A stretch of DNA of 15,247 bases from Bacteroidales bacterium (GTDB lineage Bacteria; Bacteroidota; Bacteroidia; Bacteroidales; VadinHA17): contig JAAZAP010000379.1 of NCBI GenBank assembly GCA_012514255.1, positions 1-15,247 of the forward strand. Reading direction: 5' to 3'. The notes beneath the pieces were generated by a model. The model was not told the DNA's origin. It saw only the letters and a list, made by a program, of their open reading frames with translations, and did not search any database. This document shows positions 1 through 7,695 of this stretch, in pieces (positions within the stretch are counted from its first letter, which is position 1; each line of letters begins with the position of its first letter). The position numbers were made by a program, and so were the translations under genes.

Positions 1-461
1 ATGTCAGCATATTCACCGTAGACTGCGTCGTTATGGAGCACGGCTATTATCTTATCATCAGCCTCCGTGCCGTCAATCATCCTGAAACCGCCAATCGGTC
101 TGGCTTGTACAAGTATGTCACCGTGGGTGATGTCCTTCTCAGTAAGTATGCAAATGTCCATCACATCGCCATCACCCCTGATCCCTGACAGGCCGGTCTT
201 TTCCATCGTCCTGTCTGCCACCTTCTCACCTGTAAGGGTCATGGGAATGAAGCCGTAGAGAGCAGGCACCACGTTGGAATAACGCTGCGGCCTGTCGAGC
301 TTAAGGTAACCGGAGACCTTGTCCATCTCATATTTGACTGTATCAGTGGGAACCATTTCGACGAAAGTCATAACGACTTCCGGGGCTGAATTGCCTATAT
401 CAATCCCATGCCAGGGATGTGATCTGAACCGGCAGCATTCAGCATCTCTTGTTTTACTCAT
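1..461 (-). CDS. ppa: Soluble family I inorganic pyrophosphatase, C-terminus cut by window edge
   Basis: This cytoplasmic enzyme hydrolyses pyrophosphate to phosphate and so pulls biosynthetic reactions forward. I read 153 codons from an ATG at 461; the rest lies beyond base 1. Family I residues are visible: KYEMDK (about 43-48, the active-site Lys and Glu), R60 in the substrate pocket, the metal-binding D97-G-D99-V-M-D102 cluster, and RMID...ADDK (about 127-137) with further metal Asp residues. The PROSITE-type signature normally has Pro or Glu where Val100 stands here, which is slightly unusual. A short insertion (about 76-94) before the Asp cluster looks like Bacteroidota homologues as I remember them. 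The start lies 29 bp after the deacetylase stop on the same strand, so co-transcription is likely. No Shine-Dalgarno is seen; the start was chosen as the in-frame ATG closest to the conserved DPWHG-like segment (HPWHG here). Confidence 0.92.
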   Translation of the reverse strand, partial: MSKTRDAECCRFRSHPWHGIDIGNSAPEVVMTFVEMVPTDTVKYEMDKVSGYLKLDRPQRYSNVVPALYGFIPMTLTGEKVADRTMEKTGLSGIRGDGDVMDICILTEKDITHGDILVQARPIGGFRMIDGTEADDKIIAVLHNDAVYGEYAD

Positions 462-490
462 ATCCGGAATCTGGTTAGTTGGGTTTAAAG

Positions 491-1294
491 TTATTCAATC
501 CCCAGATAACCTCCAATCAAAACCTGTTCAGTATCGTCCAGCAAGGGCAGGCTCGGCAGTCTGAGAAGGTCGGATGAAGGTATCCCGGTCACATTCCGTT
601 CGGAGGTGCGGATAAAGCGGTATCCATGGCGCAGGGCTGCATCAATGATATCAGGATCGCCTGCTCCGTCACCATAAGGCAGGGCCAGCGCTTCAACAGT
701 GCCGTAGATATTTCGTTCAATAAGCACCTTTGACCCTCCCAGCTCCTCGTCGAGGTATGCCTGAAAACCATCACCCGCTCCGGTTGCCTCCTTCATTGTC
801 ATCAGGTAGTGGTGTGACATTGTATGGGAGCCGAAGGAAAAAGGTCTGACACCTCCGTCCCATGCATAGCTGCTCATCAGCTCTACCTCATCCCAGGAAA
901 GGAAAGAGTCTGCCCCGATCTTTGAGGCCCACAGGAAAAAGGTAGCTTTCATCCTGTATTTGTTCAGCAGGGGCATTGCCACTGTATACCACGAATGGTC
1001 ACCATCATCAAATGTAATTATGGCCGCATGGGAGGCCAGCTTCCTCTCCCCTGATACTATAGCTGCAAGATCATTGAAGTCGATTACCTCTATCCTGTTC
1101 TTTCTGAGGTAAAGGAGATCCTTTTCAAACTCCCCGGCGCTCCGCTCATATAGATTTCCCGCTTCCCCCTGCGTAATCCTGTGGTACATGAGTATCACCA
1201 CCCGCGGATTGTCAACGGGATCAGGATCAGGTATCTCCGAGCATCCCGCCAGCAATGACGCTACCAGGAGAATGATTGCTGCTAATCTCTGCAT
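491..1294 (-). CDS. Polysaccharide deacetylase (NodB-like) family lipoprotein
   Basis: This is a likely envelope lipoprotein with a carbohydrate esterase family 4 type NodB fold, which removes acetyl groups from N-acetylated sugars or glycans in a metal-dependent way. An in-frame ATG at 1321 gives 276 residues. I prefer the ATG at 1294 (267 residues) because the signal peptide then starts normally with MQRL. The hydrophobic stretch ends in the lipobox LLAGC, so the lipidated Cys is residue 18 of the short form. Motif 1 is TFDDGD (94-99) and motif 2 is SHTMSHH (156-162), supplying the Asp-His-His metal triad. LPYGDG (205-210) matches the motif 3 region. The substrate cannot be told: peptidoglycan, exopolysaccharide or another glycan are all possible. 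It sits 95 bp after uvrB and 29 bp before ppa, all minus strand, and I see no clear promoter of its own. Confidence 0.85.
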   Translation of the reverse strand: MQRLAAIILLVASLLAGCSEIPDPDPVDNPRVVILMYHRITQGEAGNLYERSAGEFEKDLLYLRKNRIEVIDFNDLAAIVSGERKLASHAAIITFDDGDHSWYTVAMPLLNKYRMKATFFLWASKIGADSFLSWDEVELMSSYAWDGGVRPFSFGSHTMSHHYLMTMKEATGAGDGFQAYLDEELGGSKVLIERNIYGTVEALALPYGDGAGDPDIIDAALRHGYRFIRTSERNVTGIPSSDLLRLPSLPLLDDTEQVLIGGYLGIE

Positions 1295-1389
1295 ATAATT
1301 TGTATAAGGTAGCCCGGACAAACCGGGTAAATACTGATCATTACCAATACTAAACGGAGGAAAACAGCTTTTCTTGCCCGGCAGCGGAC

Positions 1390-3405
1390 CTATCCTCTCC
1401 CCGCAGCCAGACGTTTCAGTCCTTCGATCTCATCTCTCAGTCTTGCCGCCTCAATAAAGTCAAGAGCTGCCGCAGCCTTCTCCATCGCCTTGCGCGTCTT
1501 TTCTATCGTCTTTTCAAGCTGTTCAGCCGACATATACTTCACAACCGGATCAGCTGCCATATCAATCTTTTCCGGGCCGGTATAGGCTTTCAACTCCACA
1601 CCCTTACGCGTAAGTCCCTGCAGCATTGTCCCGCTCTTCTTAACAATCTGCCGCGGGGTTATTCCCATCTTCCTGTTGTATTTAGTCTGTTTGGCCCGCC
1701 GCCTGTTGGTCTCATCAATGGTCTCCTTCATTGCCCCGGTGATCCTGTCGGCATACATCACTACCAGGCCGTTGATGTTCCTGGCTGCCCTTCCCGCTGT
1801 CTGCGTCAGGGCCCGGCCAGACCTCAGAAAACCCTCTTTATCAGCGTCGAGGATAGCCACCAGCGACACCTCCGGGAGATCCAGACCCTCACGCAGCAGG
1901 TTAACCCCCACAAGTACGTCGAACTCGCCCGAACGTAGTGCCTCAAGTATCTCCACCCTCTCAATAGTCTCAACATCAGAGTGGATATACCGGCACCTGA
2001 TGTCAAACCTTGCCAGGTAGTTGTTCAGTTCCTCAGCCATCCTCTTGGTCATGGTGGTGACCAGTACCCTCTCCCCCGCTGCTGAACGTTTTCTTATCTC
2101 CTCCATCAGGTCGTCAACCTGGTTGCGACTGGCTCTTACCTCCACGGGAGGATCCAGCAGTCCGGTGGGTCTGATTACCTGGTCCACAAAGACCCCTTCG
2201 CTTTTTTCAAGCTCATAGTCGGCCGGCGTGGCACTCATATATATCGTCTGCCCTGTCAGCGCCTCGAACTCCTCAAGCCTGAGCGGCCTGTTATCAAGCG
2301 CGGCCGGAAGACGGAAACCGTACTCAACAAGCGTCTGCTTACGCGAATGATCACCCCCGTACATGGCCCTGATCTGCGGTATGGTGGCATGACTCTCATC
2401 GATTATAGTAATGAAGTCCTTCGGAAAACAGTCAAGCAGACAGAACGGCCTCGTTCCCGGGGCACGACCGTCAAAATACCTGGAATAGTTTTCTATACCG
2501 CTGCAGTACCCCAGCTCCTTGATCATCTCCAGATCATACTGAACCCTCTGTTCAATACGTTTTGCCTCCTCCGGCCTTCCTGTATCACGGAAATATTTGG
2601 CCTGTAGTACCATGTCATCCTGTATCAGGCTGACAGCCATATTGATCCGTTCCCTGGTGGTGACAAAGAGATTTGCCGGATAGATAACATACTCCTGCAG
2701 GTCTTCACGGTGCTGTCCTGTCAGAGGGTCAAAGAGGGAGACCTCATCTATCTCATCACCGAAAAATACTATCCTCAGTGCCAGGTCAGCATAGGCCGGG
2801 AAGACATCAACCGTGTCACCACGTACCCTGAAGGTACCATGGGTGAACTCAATCTCATTGCGTGCATAGAGACTGTCAACGAGCCTTCGCAACAGGAGCG
2901 TGCGGCTGATCCTGGCCCCTTTCATCACATGAACGGTGTTGGAACGGAAATCATCAGGATTGCCAATGCCATAGATACATGATACCGATGAAACAACAAT
3001 AACATCCCTCCGTCCGGAGAGCAGTGATGATGTGGCACTCAGCCTGAGTTTCTCAATCTCATCATTAATAGACAGGTCCTTTTCAATGTAGGTGTCGGTA
3101 ACGGGAAGATAGGCTTCAGGCTGATAGTAATCATAATATGAGACGAAATATTCCACCGCATTTTCAGGGAAGAACTGCCTGAACTCACCGTAAAGCTGAG
3201 CTGCCAGGGTCTTGTTGTGACTGAGCACCAGCACAGGTCTGTTAAGCTGCTCTATCACATTGGCGATGGTAAAGGTCTTGCCTGATCCGGTCACTCCAAG
3301 CAGCGTCTGAAAGGGCACGCCCGAACGAAGCCCTTCAGTCAGCTGCCTGATTGCTTCTGGCTGGTCACCCGTAGGTGTGAAGTCTGATATGAGCCTGAAA
3401 TCCAT
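1390..3405 (-). CDS. uvrB: UvrABC excinuclease subunit B
   Basis: UvrB is the DNA-damage verification helicase of nucleotide excision repair. UvrA loads it at a lesion and it then recruits UvrC for incision. The 671-residue product has the full family plan: Walker A GVTGSGKT (37-44), the beta-hairpin rich in Tyr (about 86-99) that inserts between DNA strands, the DESH box (336-339), helicase motifs around NLLREGLD (502-509) and QTAGRAARN (535-543), and a C-terminal UVR coiled-coil motif (about 628-667) that binds UvrC. An upstream in-frame ATG at 3531 would add 42 residues. I reject it because the extension has no family resemblance and a good minus-strand -7 promoter element (3421-3428) lies inside it. 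The start at 3405 gives the usual family length. Upstream is a divergent kinase gene; downstream are the deacetylase and ppa. Confidence 0.97.
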   Translation of the reverse strand: MDFRLISDFTPTGDQPEAIRQLTEGLRSGVPFQTLLGVTGSGKTFTIANVIEQLNRPVLVLSHNKTLAAQLYGEFRQFFPENAVEYFVSYYDYYQPEAYLPVTDTYIEKDLSINDEIEKLRLSATSSLLSGRRDVIVVSSVSCIYGIGNPDDFRSNTVHVMKGARISRTLLLRRLVDSLYARNEIEFTHGTFRVRGDTVDVFPAYADLALRIVFFGDEIDEVSLFDPLTGQHREDLQEYVIYPANLFVTTRERINMAVSLIQDDMVLQAKYFRDTGRPEEAKRIEQRVQYDLEMIKELGYCSGIENYSRYFDGRAPGTRPFCLLDCFPKDFITIIDESHATIPQIRAMYGGDHSRKQTLVEYGFRLPAALDNRPLRLEEFEALTGQTIYMSATPADYELEKSEGVFVDQVIRPTGLLDPPVEVRASRNQVDDLMEEIRKRSAAGERVLVTTMTKRMAEELNNYLARFDIRCRYIHSDVETIERVEILEALRSGEFDVLVGVNLLREGLDLPEVSLVAILDADKEGFLRSGRALTQTAGRAARNINGLVVMYADRITGAMKETIDETNRRRAKQTKYNRKMGITPRQIVKKSGTMLQGLTRKGVELKAYTGPEKIDMAADPVVKYMSAEQLEKTIEKTRKAMEKAAAALDFIEAARLRDEIEGLKRLAAGRG

Positions 3406-3420
3406 TATCTGTCTGCTGTG

Positions 3421-3428
3421 CAAAAATA
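3421..3428 (-). promoter_or_regulatory. uvrB promoter, -7 element
   Basis: On the minus strand this reads TATTTTTG, an exact match to the Bacteroidota -7 consensus TAnnTTTG. It ends 15 bases before the uvrB ATG, implying a leader of only about 10 bases. No clear TTTG -33 element stands at the expected distance. That position is instead occupied by a short palindrome (3441-3456). The assignment rests on the match and its placement. Confidence 0.6.
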
Positions 3429-3440
3429 GTAAATAGGGCC

Positions 3441-3456
3441 CTGCCTTTCCAGGCAG
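3441..3456. promoter_or_regulatory. Palindrome CTGCCT-N4-AGGCAG, candidate operator of uvrB
   Basis: A perfect inverted repeat with 6-base arms and a TTCC centre lies 12 bases upstream of the uvrB -7 element, over the region where a -33 element would be. The outer bases form CTG-N10-CAG, the same half-site and spacing as the enterobacterial LexA box. It could be a repressor site, a small RNA hairpin if transcribed, or chance. No T-run follows on either strand, so it is not a terminator. Confidence 0.35.
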
Positions 3457-3509
3457 AAGCACCTTTTTGATAATATATGCCCGGCGACTCGTTGTAAGGT
3501 ACTTTTTGC

Positions 3510-3517
3510 TACATTTG
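3510..3517 (+). promoter_or_regulatory. Promoter -7 element of the sensor kinase gene
   Basis: TACATTTG matches the Bacteroidota -7 consensus TAnnTTTG exactly and ends 25 bases before the kinase ATG. Transcription would start near 3523, leaving a leader of about 20 bases. No TTTG -33 element is present at a 17-23 base spacing. A GTTG at 3491-3494 is too close, so the promoter may need an activator. Confidence 0.55.
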
Positions 3518-3542
3518 TATTTATATCCCACAAGCCTGATCC

Positions 3543-6500
3543 ATGTGCCTAAGAATTAGCACATTACCGCTTCTGTTCATTGCCCTCCTGACAGCCGGAT
3601 TCTGTATGTCCCTTTCAGGTCAGGGATATGTTCTCACACATTACAGATCGAAGGACGGAATAGGACATGACCATGTGAGGACTATAGTTGCAGACAGCAG
3701 TGGTTTCATATGGATGGCCACCTGGGATGGCCTGACCCGTTATGACGGAACAGATTTTGTCAACTATCACCATGATCCTGCTGACAGCACATCACTCCCC
3801 TATTTCTCAGTCAGTCATATAGTTATTGATATACTTGATAATATTTGGATTACAACAGACAACCGACTGCTCTCCAGGTTCAACCGTGCAACGGAAAAAT
3901 TCAATAAATTTAACAGCCTGGGCGGGGTGCAGTTAAATGATCTGATAGACGTGTGCCAGGGACCTGATGGTTACCTGTGGATATTGTTGAGGAAGGGCAT
4001 ACTCCGGTACCATCCGGCAACTGAAGAGGTAATCCTTCATTCCTGGAAGAAAAGCACTGAGGAGATGTCGCGGATTACCCTGATGAGGTATCGTCTTTCC
4101 TTCAGCCAGAGTGGCACCCCATGGCTTACGGGTCCTGATATTATAGAGGCTGAGCTTGAACAGGATGAGGCCACTGGCAAACCTTCTGCCTTAATCAGGA
4201 ATATTTATCCGCTGGAGAGATTACCCGGCAGGATAGGCACCTTTTTCGATAATGCAGGAGCATCACGGATAGTAAGTGATACCCGCGGAGATACGTGGCT
4301 GGCAGCAATGACGGGGCTCTTCAGGCTCGACAGCACAGAAGGCATCTTCAGGGAATACGGAGGTGATTTCCGGCAGGTGAAATTCACGGGGAATAAACCC
4401 CTTGCATTCTACAACCATGAGTCCGGGCTGAACATCTGGCACCCGGCGACAGACACCATCATCACCATCCCGAATGACATATGCGCCCTGCCTACTGTAT
4501 GCTTCTTTCACGAACAGGAAATAATGTGGTTCTCAAGAACCTCTGCCGGAAACACTCCGGCAGGAGTAATAAAGGCAGTCTTCACCCAGACTGAGTTCAG
4601 GCATATAAATCCCTTTCCCATGAGTTCAAGTGAAATCAATATTTTCGGTATCATGGAGGACGAAGAGGGGGCACTGTGGATCGCAGCCAGGGACAGAAAC
4701 TATCTCATCAGGACAGACCGAAACGGAGTCTCATCAAAGATAAATCCACTCAACAACCATGAGCTGACAGAGCTGTGGCATGCAAGGTCATTCCTGGCGG
4801 ACAAGGAAGGGATATGGATTGGCTACTATTTCAAGAAGCTCATCCGTTATGATATTGCATCAGGGAGAATGGAAGAGCATTATCCGGGCAATTATGTTCA
4901 TACTACATGCTATGACAAGGAAGGCAGGATACTGATAGGAGACTCCGGCATCATAAGGTACGACCCCTCCTCAAGACGCTCTGAAAGACTCCTTACCATT
5001 GAAGACAGCATTAATATCTTCACCTTTCATCGCCAGGACAATATTCTCTGGGCCGGGTGCAATTACAGCTACCTGCTTAAATATGACCTTGAAACCGGCA
5101 AGCATGAGTTAATCAGGATTGCAAAAGCGGTTATGAATATAGAGGATATCTGCGAAGGGGACAACGGCGCTCTCTGGCTTGCCACCCTGGGGTCAGGGGT
5201 TTGCTGCTACGACCAGTCTACAGGGGAAAGAAACTTCTATACCACCGCTTCGGGACTATCAAACAATACCACATACAGCATCTTAAAAGACCGGTACAAT
5301 AATTTTTGGGTATCAACCAATGACGGTCTTTCAGTGATAAATCCTGTCAGCGATCTTATCAGAACATACGGAGAAAATGATGGTTTGCTGATACATGAAT
5401 TCAACTCAGATGCTGCCTGGGTGACGGATGATGGCAGGTTCCTCTTCGGGGGAGTAGGAGGAGCGGTGGAGTTTGATCCGGAAGCGATACTGAGAGCGCA
5501 ACAGAGTATCGGAGACAGGAAGATAATTATATTGGGCATGCAGGTATCAGCGCTCAACAGGGTCCTTGAAGAACCGGTTTACAAGGCAGATACAATCATT
5601 CTGGAAAAAGGAGAAGATAACTTCCGCCTCTCATTTGTAGTTCCTGAATATCGCCATCCTGAGATGATCAGGTACAGATACAGGCTCGGAGAAGAAGAGA
5701 ACTGGTATTATACCAACCACACCGACAGGAATATTAACTACTCCAACCTTGTTCCCGGATGGTATAACCTGGAGATCCAGGCAACAGATATTAGCGGATC
5801 ATGGAGCAACGTCAGGAACCTGGCCATAAGGCTCAACCCCTATTTCTACCAGACAATGGCCTTCAGGATTACTGCACCCCTGGCACTTCTGCTTCTTGTA
5901 GCCCTGCTGTCGTGGATCAGTGTAAAACAGTTTCGCCAAAGAGAAAGACAGAAGAAGGATGAGCTGAGACACCAGGCTCTGCGCGGGCAGATGAATCCAC
6001 ATTTCATCTTCAACGCCCTGAACAGCATCAATTACTTCATTTCAAACAATGACAGGCTCGCAGCCAATAGATTCATAGCCGATTTCTCAAAACTGATCAG
6101 GACCGTGCTGAACAACATGAATGAGGAATTCGTAAAGCTGAGTGAGGAGATGGGCGCCCTGGAAGATTATCTGAAAATTGAGCATCTCAGGTTCGGAGAC
6201 AAGTTCGACTACAGTATAAACATTGAGGCAGGCCTGCAGACAGATGCAATAAGAGTATCCCCCGGACTGATTCAGCCATTTGTGGAAAATGCCATCTGGC
6301 ACGGAGTAATGGGGCTTACTGACAGGAAAGGAATGATTTCTGTCTCACTGCGTCTGAGAGATGGAGTGCTGGCGTGCACCGTAGATGATGACGGGGTGGG
6401 CATAGCACGTTCCGAAGCAATGAAGGACCGGTCACTGCCCGGAAAGTCAAAGGGGATATCACTGACTACCGACCGCCTTAAAATAATCAACAACCTGCTG

Positions 6501-6593
6501 CTGACAAATTATAAAATCACCATTTCGGATCTCTTTTCTGACCGTTTTGAGACAGGTACAAGAGTAGAGATTGAACTGCCGGTGGCAAACTGA
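3543..6593 (+). CDS. LytS-type sensor histidine kinase with Reg_prop beta-propeller and Y_Y_Y sensor
   Basis: This is a membrane sensor kinase of 1016 residues. An N-terminal signal segment (about 5-25) exports a long sensor region with at least ten Reg_prop-like repeats of the form D-x-x-G-x-x-W-x-x-T/A. Examples are near 51-69, 246-263, 373-390, 539-557 and 583-601, and the repeats probably form two beta-propellers. A Y_Y_Y domain follows (about 704-766), then one transmembrane helix (about 772-793). The cytoplasmic part is a His_kinase/LytS module: QMNPHFIFNALNS puts the phospho-accepting His at 820, the N box is PFVENAIWH (912-920), and the G box is DDDGVGI (948-954). It should autophosphorylate and pass phosphate to the LytTR regulator encoded 53 bp downstream. 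The sensor resembles that of Bacteroidota hybrid two-component systems, but no receiver or AraC domain is fused. The ligand is unknown, and no polysaccharide-utilisation genes are adjacent. Confidence 0.93.
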   Translation: MCLRISTLPLLFIALLTAGFCMSLSGQGYVLTHYRSKDGIGHDHVRTIVADSSGFIWMATWDGLTRYDGTDFVNYHHDPADSTSLPYFSVSHIVIDILDNIWITTDNRLLSRFNRATEKFNKFNSLGGVQLNDLIDVCQGPDGYLWILLRKGILRYHPATEEVILHSWKKSTEEMSRITLMRYRLSFSQSGTPWLTGPDIIEAELEQDEATGKPSALIRNIYPLERLPGRIGTFFDNAGASRIVSDTRGDTWLAAMTGLFRLDSTEGIFREYGGDFRQVKFTGNKPLAFYNHESGLNIWHPATDTIITIPNDICALPTVCFFHEQEIMWFSRTSAGNTPAGVIKAVFTQTEFRHINPFPMSSSEINIFGIMEDEEGALWIAARDRNYLIRTDRNGVSSKINPLNNHELTELWHARSFLADKEGIWIGYYFKKLIRYDIASGRMEEHYPGNYVHTTCYDKEGRILIGDSGIIRYDPSSRRSERLLTIEDSINIFTFHRQDNILWAGCNYSYLLKYDLETGKHELIRIAKAVMNIEDICEGDNGALWLATLGSGVCCYDQSTGERNFYTTASGLSNNTTYSILKDRYNNFWVSTNDGLSVINPVSDLIRTYGENDGLLIHEFNSDAAWVTDDGRFLFGGVGGAVEFDPEAILRAQQSIGDRKIIILGMQVSALNRVLEEPVYKADTIILEKGEDNFRLSFVVPEYRHPEMIRYRYRLGEEENWYYTNHTDRNINYSNLVPGWYNLEIQATDISGSWSNVRNLAIRLNPYFYQTMAFRITAPLALLLLVALLSWISVKQFRQRERQKKDELRHQALRGQMNPHFIFNALNSINYFISNNDRLAANRFIADFSKLIRTVLNNMNEEFVKLSEEMGALEDYLKIEHLRFGDKFDYSINIEAGLQTDAIRVSPGLIQPFVENAIWHGVMGLTDRKGMISVSLRLRDGVLACTVDDDGVGIARSEAMKDRSLPGKSKGISLTTDRLKIINNLLLTNYKITISDLFSDRFETGTRVEIELPVAN

Positions 6594-6646
6594 AGAAAAT
6601 GATCCTGCAATCAAAATATGACCATTGAACTTATTCTTCCGGAAAC

Positions 6647-7390
6647 ATGATAAGGGCTGTAATTATTGATGACGAAAAACTGGCAAGGGACGTAATCTTC
6701 AACTACCTGAGAGATTATTGTCCTGATGTGGAGGTCGTGGCCCAGGCTGCAACTGTTCAGACTGCATATGAAGCAATCCGCAAGACTTCTCCTGACCTCA
6801 TCTTCCTCGACATTGAGATGCCTGACGGTAAGGGGTTTGATCTACTCAAAATGTTTGACAGGATAAATTTCAGGATAATCTTCGTAACAGCCTACTCAGA
6901 GTATGCAATAAAAGCATTCAGGTTCAGCGCCCTGGACTATCTCCTCAAGCCCATCAAGATTGATGAACTTATTGAGGCAGTGGCGAAGATCAGGGACCCG
7001 GAACAGCATGGCATAAGCAGTGAGATTGTCAAGACGCTTCTCAACAACCTCCGCAGCAGCTCACCAACGCAATCCACGCTTATCATTCCAAACATCAAGG
7101 GCTTTGAGGTGCTTAAGCTGAAGGAGATCATTATGTGCCAGGCAGACGGCTACTGCACCAATTTCTTCCTGACAGGAGACAGGAAGGTGGTAAGCTCAAA
7201 GAATCTGAAACACTTCACCGGACTGCTGGAGGATCAAAATTTCCTCAGAGTGCATCATTCCTACCTGATCAACCTTCATCATGTAACTGGCTATACAAGA
7301 CAGGGAGAAATTATGCTTTCGGAAGATCTGAAAGCGTATGTTGGCGACTCATACAAGGGTGAATTTACCAGAAGGTTTTCGGCAAGATAG
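6647..7390 (+). CDS. LytTR-family response regulator
   Basis: This is a cytoplasmic DNA-binding response regulator of 247 residues, the likely partner of the kinase just upstream. The receiver domain (about 1-120) has the acidic pair D8-D9, the phospho-acceptor D55 in FLDIEMPD, T81 and K101. Its C-terminal part (about 145-245) is a LytTR domain. This shows in the run from the ADGYC segment through SSKNLKHF to FLRVHHSYLINL, typical of AgrA/LytR-like beta-rich DNA binders. Such proteins usually bind paired direct repeats upstream of their targets. I could not find a convincing repeat pair in this window, so its regulon is unknown. No Shine-Dalgarno precedes the ATG; the start fits the usual N-terminus of the family. 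A terminator stands about 190 bp downstream. Confidence 0.95.
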   Translation: MIRAVIIDDEKLARDVIFNYLRDYCPDVEVVAQAATVQTAYEAIRKTSPDLIFLDIEMPDGKGFDLLKMFDRINFRIIFVTAYSEYAIKAFRFSALDYLLKPIKIDELIEAVAKIRDPEQHGISSEIVKTLLNNLRSSSPTQSTLIIPNIKGFEVLKLKEIIMCQADGYCTNFFLTGDRKVVSSKNLKHFTGLLEDQNFLRVHHSYLINLHHVTGYTRQGEIMLSEDLKAYVGDSYKGEFTRRFSAR

Positions 7391-7580
7391 GTAGTTATTG
7401 GCCTTAGTGGTCTGTTTATAGTTTCATAATGCTGCTCTGTCAGTTGGAACACGCAGATGACAACAACCTATTGACGAATCGGTTATTTTTACCGTGTGAT
7501 GTGGTGCTTCTGTTTCTCATTTCTCCCACGTCACTGAAGCAGTTCTTCCCCCCAGTTCCGCCATCGACAGCGGACATATA
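7391..7580. other. Gene-free stretch after the response regulator
   Basis: These 190 bases hold no credible coding sequence on either strand and no exact TAnnTTTG promoter. A near match, TATTTTTA, lies around 7484-7491. The segment leads directly into a strong plus-strand terminator at 7581, so on the simplest view it is the 3' untranslated tail of the kinase/regulator transcript. A small RNA sharing that terminator is possible but not shown. A pyrimidine-rich run occupies about 7505-7560. Confidence 0.4.
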
Positions 7581-7612
7581 AATGAGCCCGCATCCCCGGG
7601 CTCATTTTTTTT
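7581..7612 (+). terminator. Rho-independent terminator of the kinase/regulator unit
   Basis: AATGAGCCCG (7581-7590) pairs perfectly with CGGGCTCATT (7597-7606) around a 6-base loop, giving a 10-bp stem. A run of eight T residues begins at the end of the stem (7605-7612). This is a textbook plus-strand intrinsic terminator, about 190 bp after the response-regulator stop codon. Confidence 0.85.
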
Positions 7613-7641
7613 ACAGGGGCCTGTCTCATCCGGGACAAAAT

Positions 7642-7671
7642 AAAAAAAGGGGCGCTTTCATTGCCCCTTTT
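7642..7671 (-). terminator. Rho-independent terminator of rpoD
   Basis: AAAAGGGGC (7645-7653) and GCCCCTTTT (7663-7671) form a 9-bp stem with a 9-base loop. On the minus strand it is followed by a T-rich tract (complement of 7642-7648, continuing TATTTTG). It lies 24 bases after the rpoD stop codon. The stem also carries T residues on the plus-strand side, so it may act weakly in both directions. Confidence 0.8.
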
Positions 7672-7695
7672 CCAGTTTACCTTTACCTGAGAATA

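Noticed and set aside
319..564. An 81-codon plus-strand open frame across the ppa start
   Set aside because: It overlaps ppa and the deacetylase end antisense, and its product has no recognisable features.
1312..1326. Small CCCGG-N5-CCGGG hairpin before the deacetylase gene
   Set aside because: The stem is only 5 bp with no T-run, too weak to call a terminator or operator.
1866..1912. Departure of UvrB helicase motif VI (QTAGRAARN rather than QTIGRAARN)
   Set aside because: The Ala variant agrees with Bacteroidota UvrB as I remember it and the functional Gly-Arg residues are kept, so it is probably lineage typical.
2347..2982. Open frames on the plus strand of 86 and 90 codons
   Set aside because: Both are inside uvrB on the opposite strand and have no recognisable domain or promoter.
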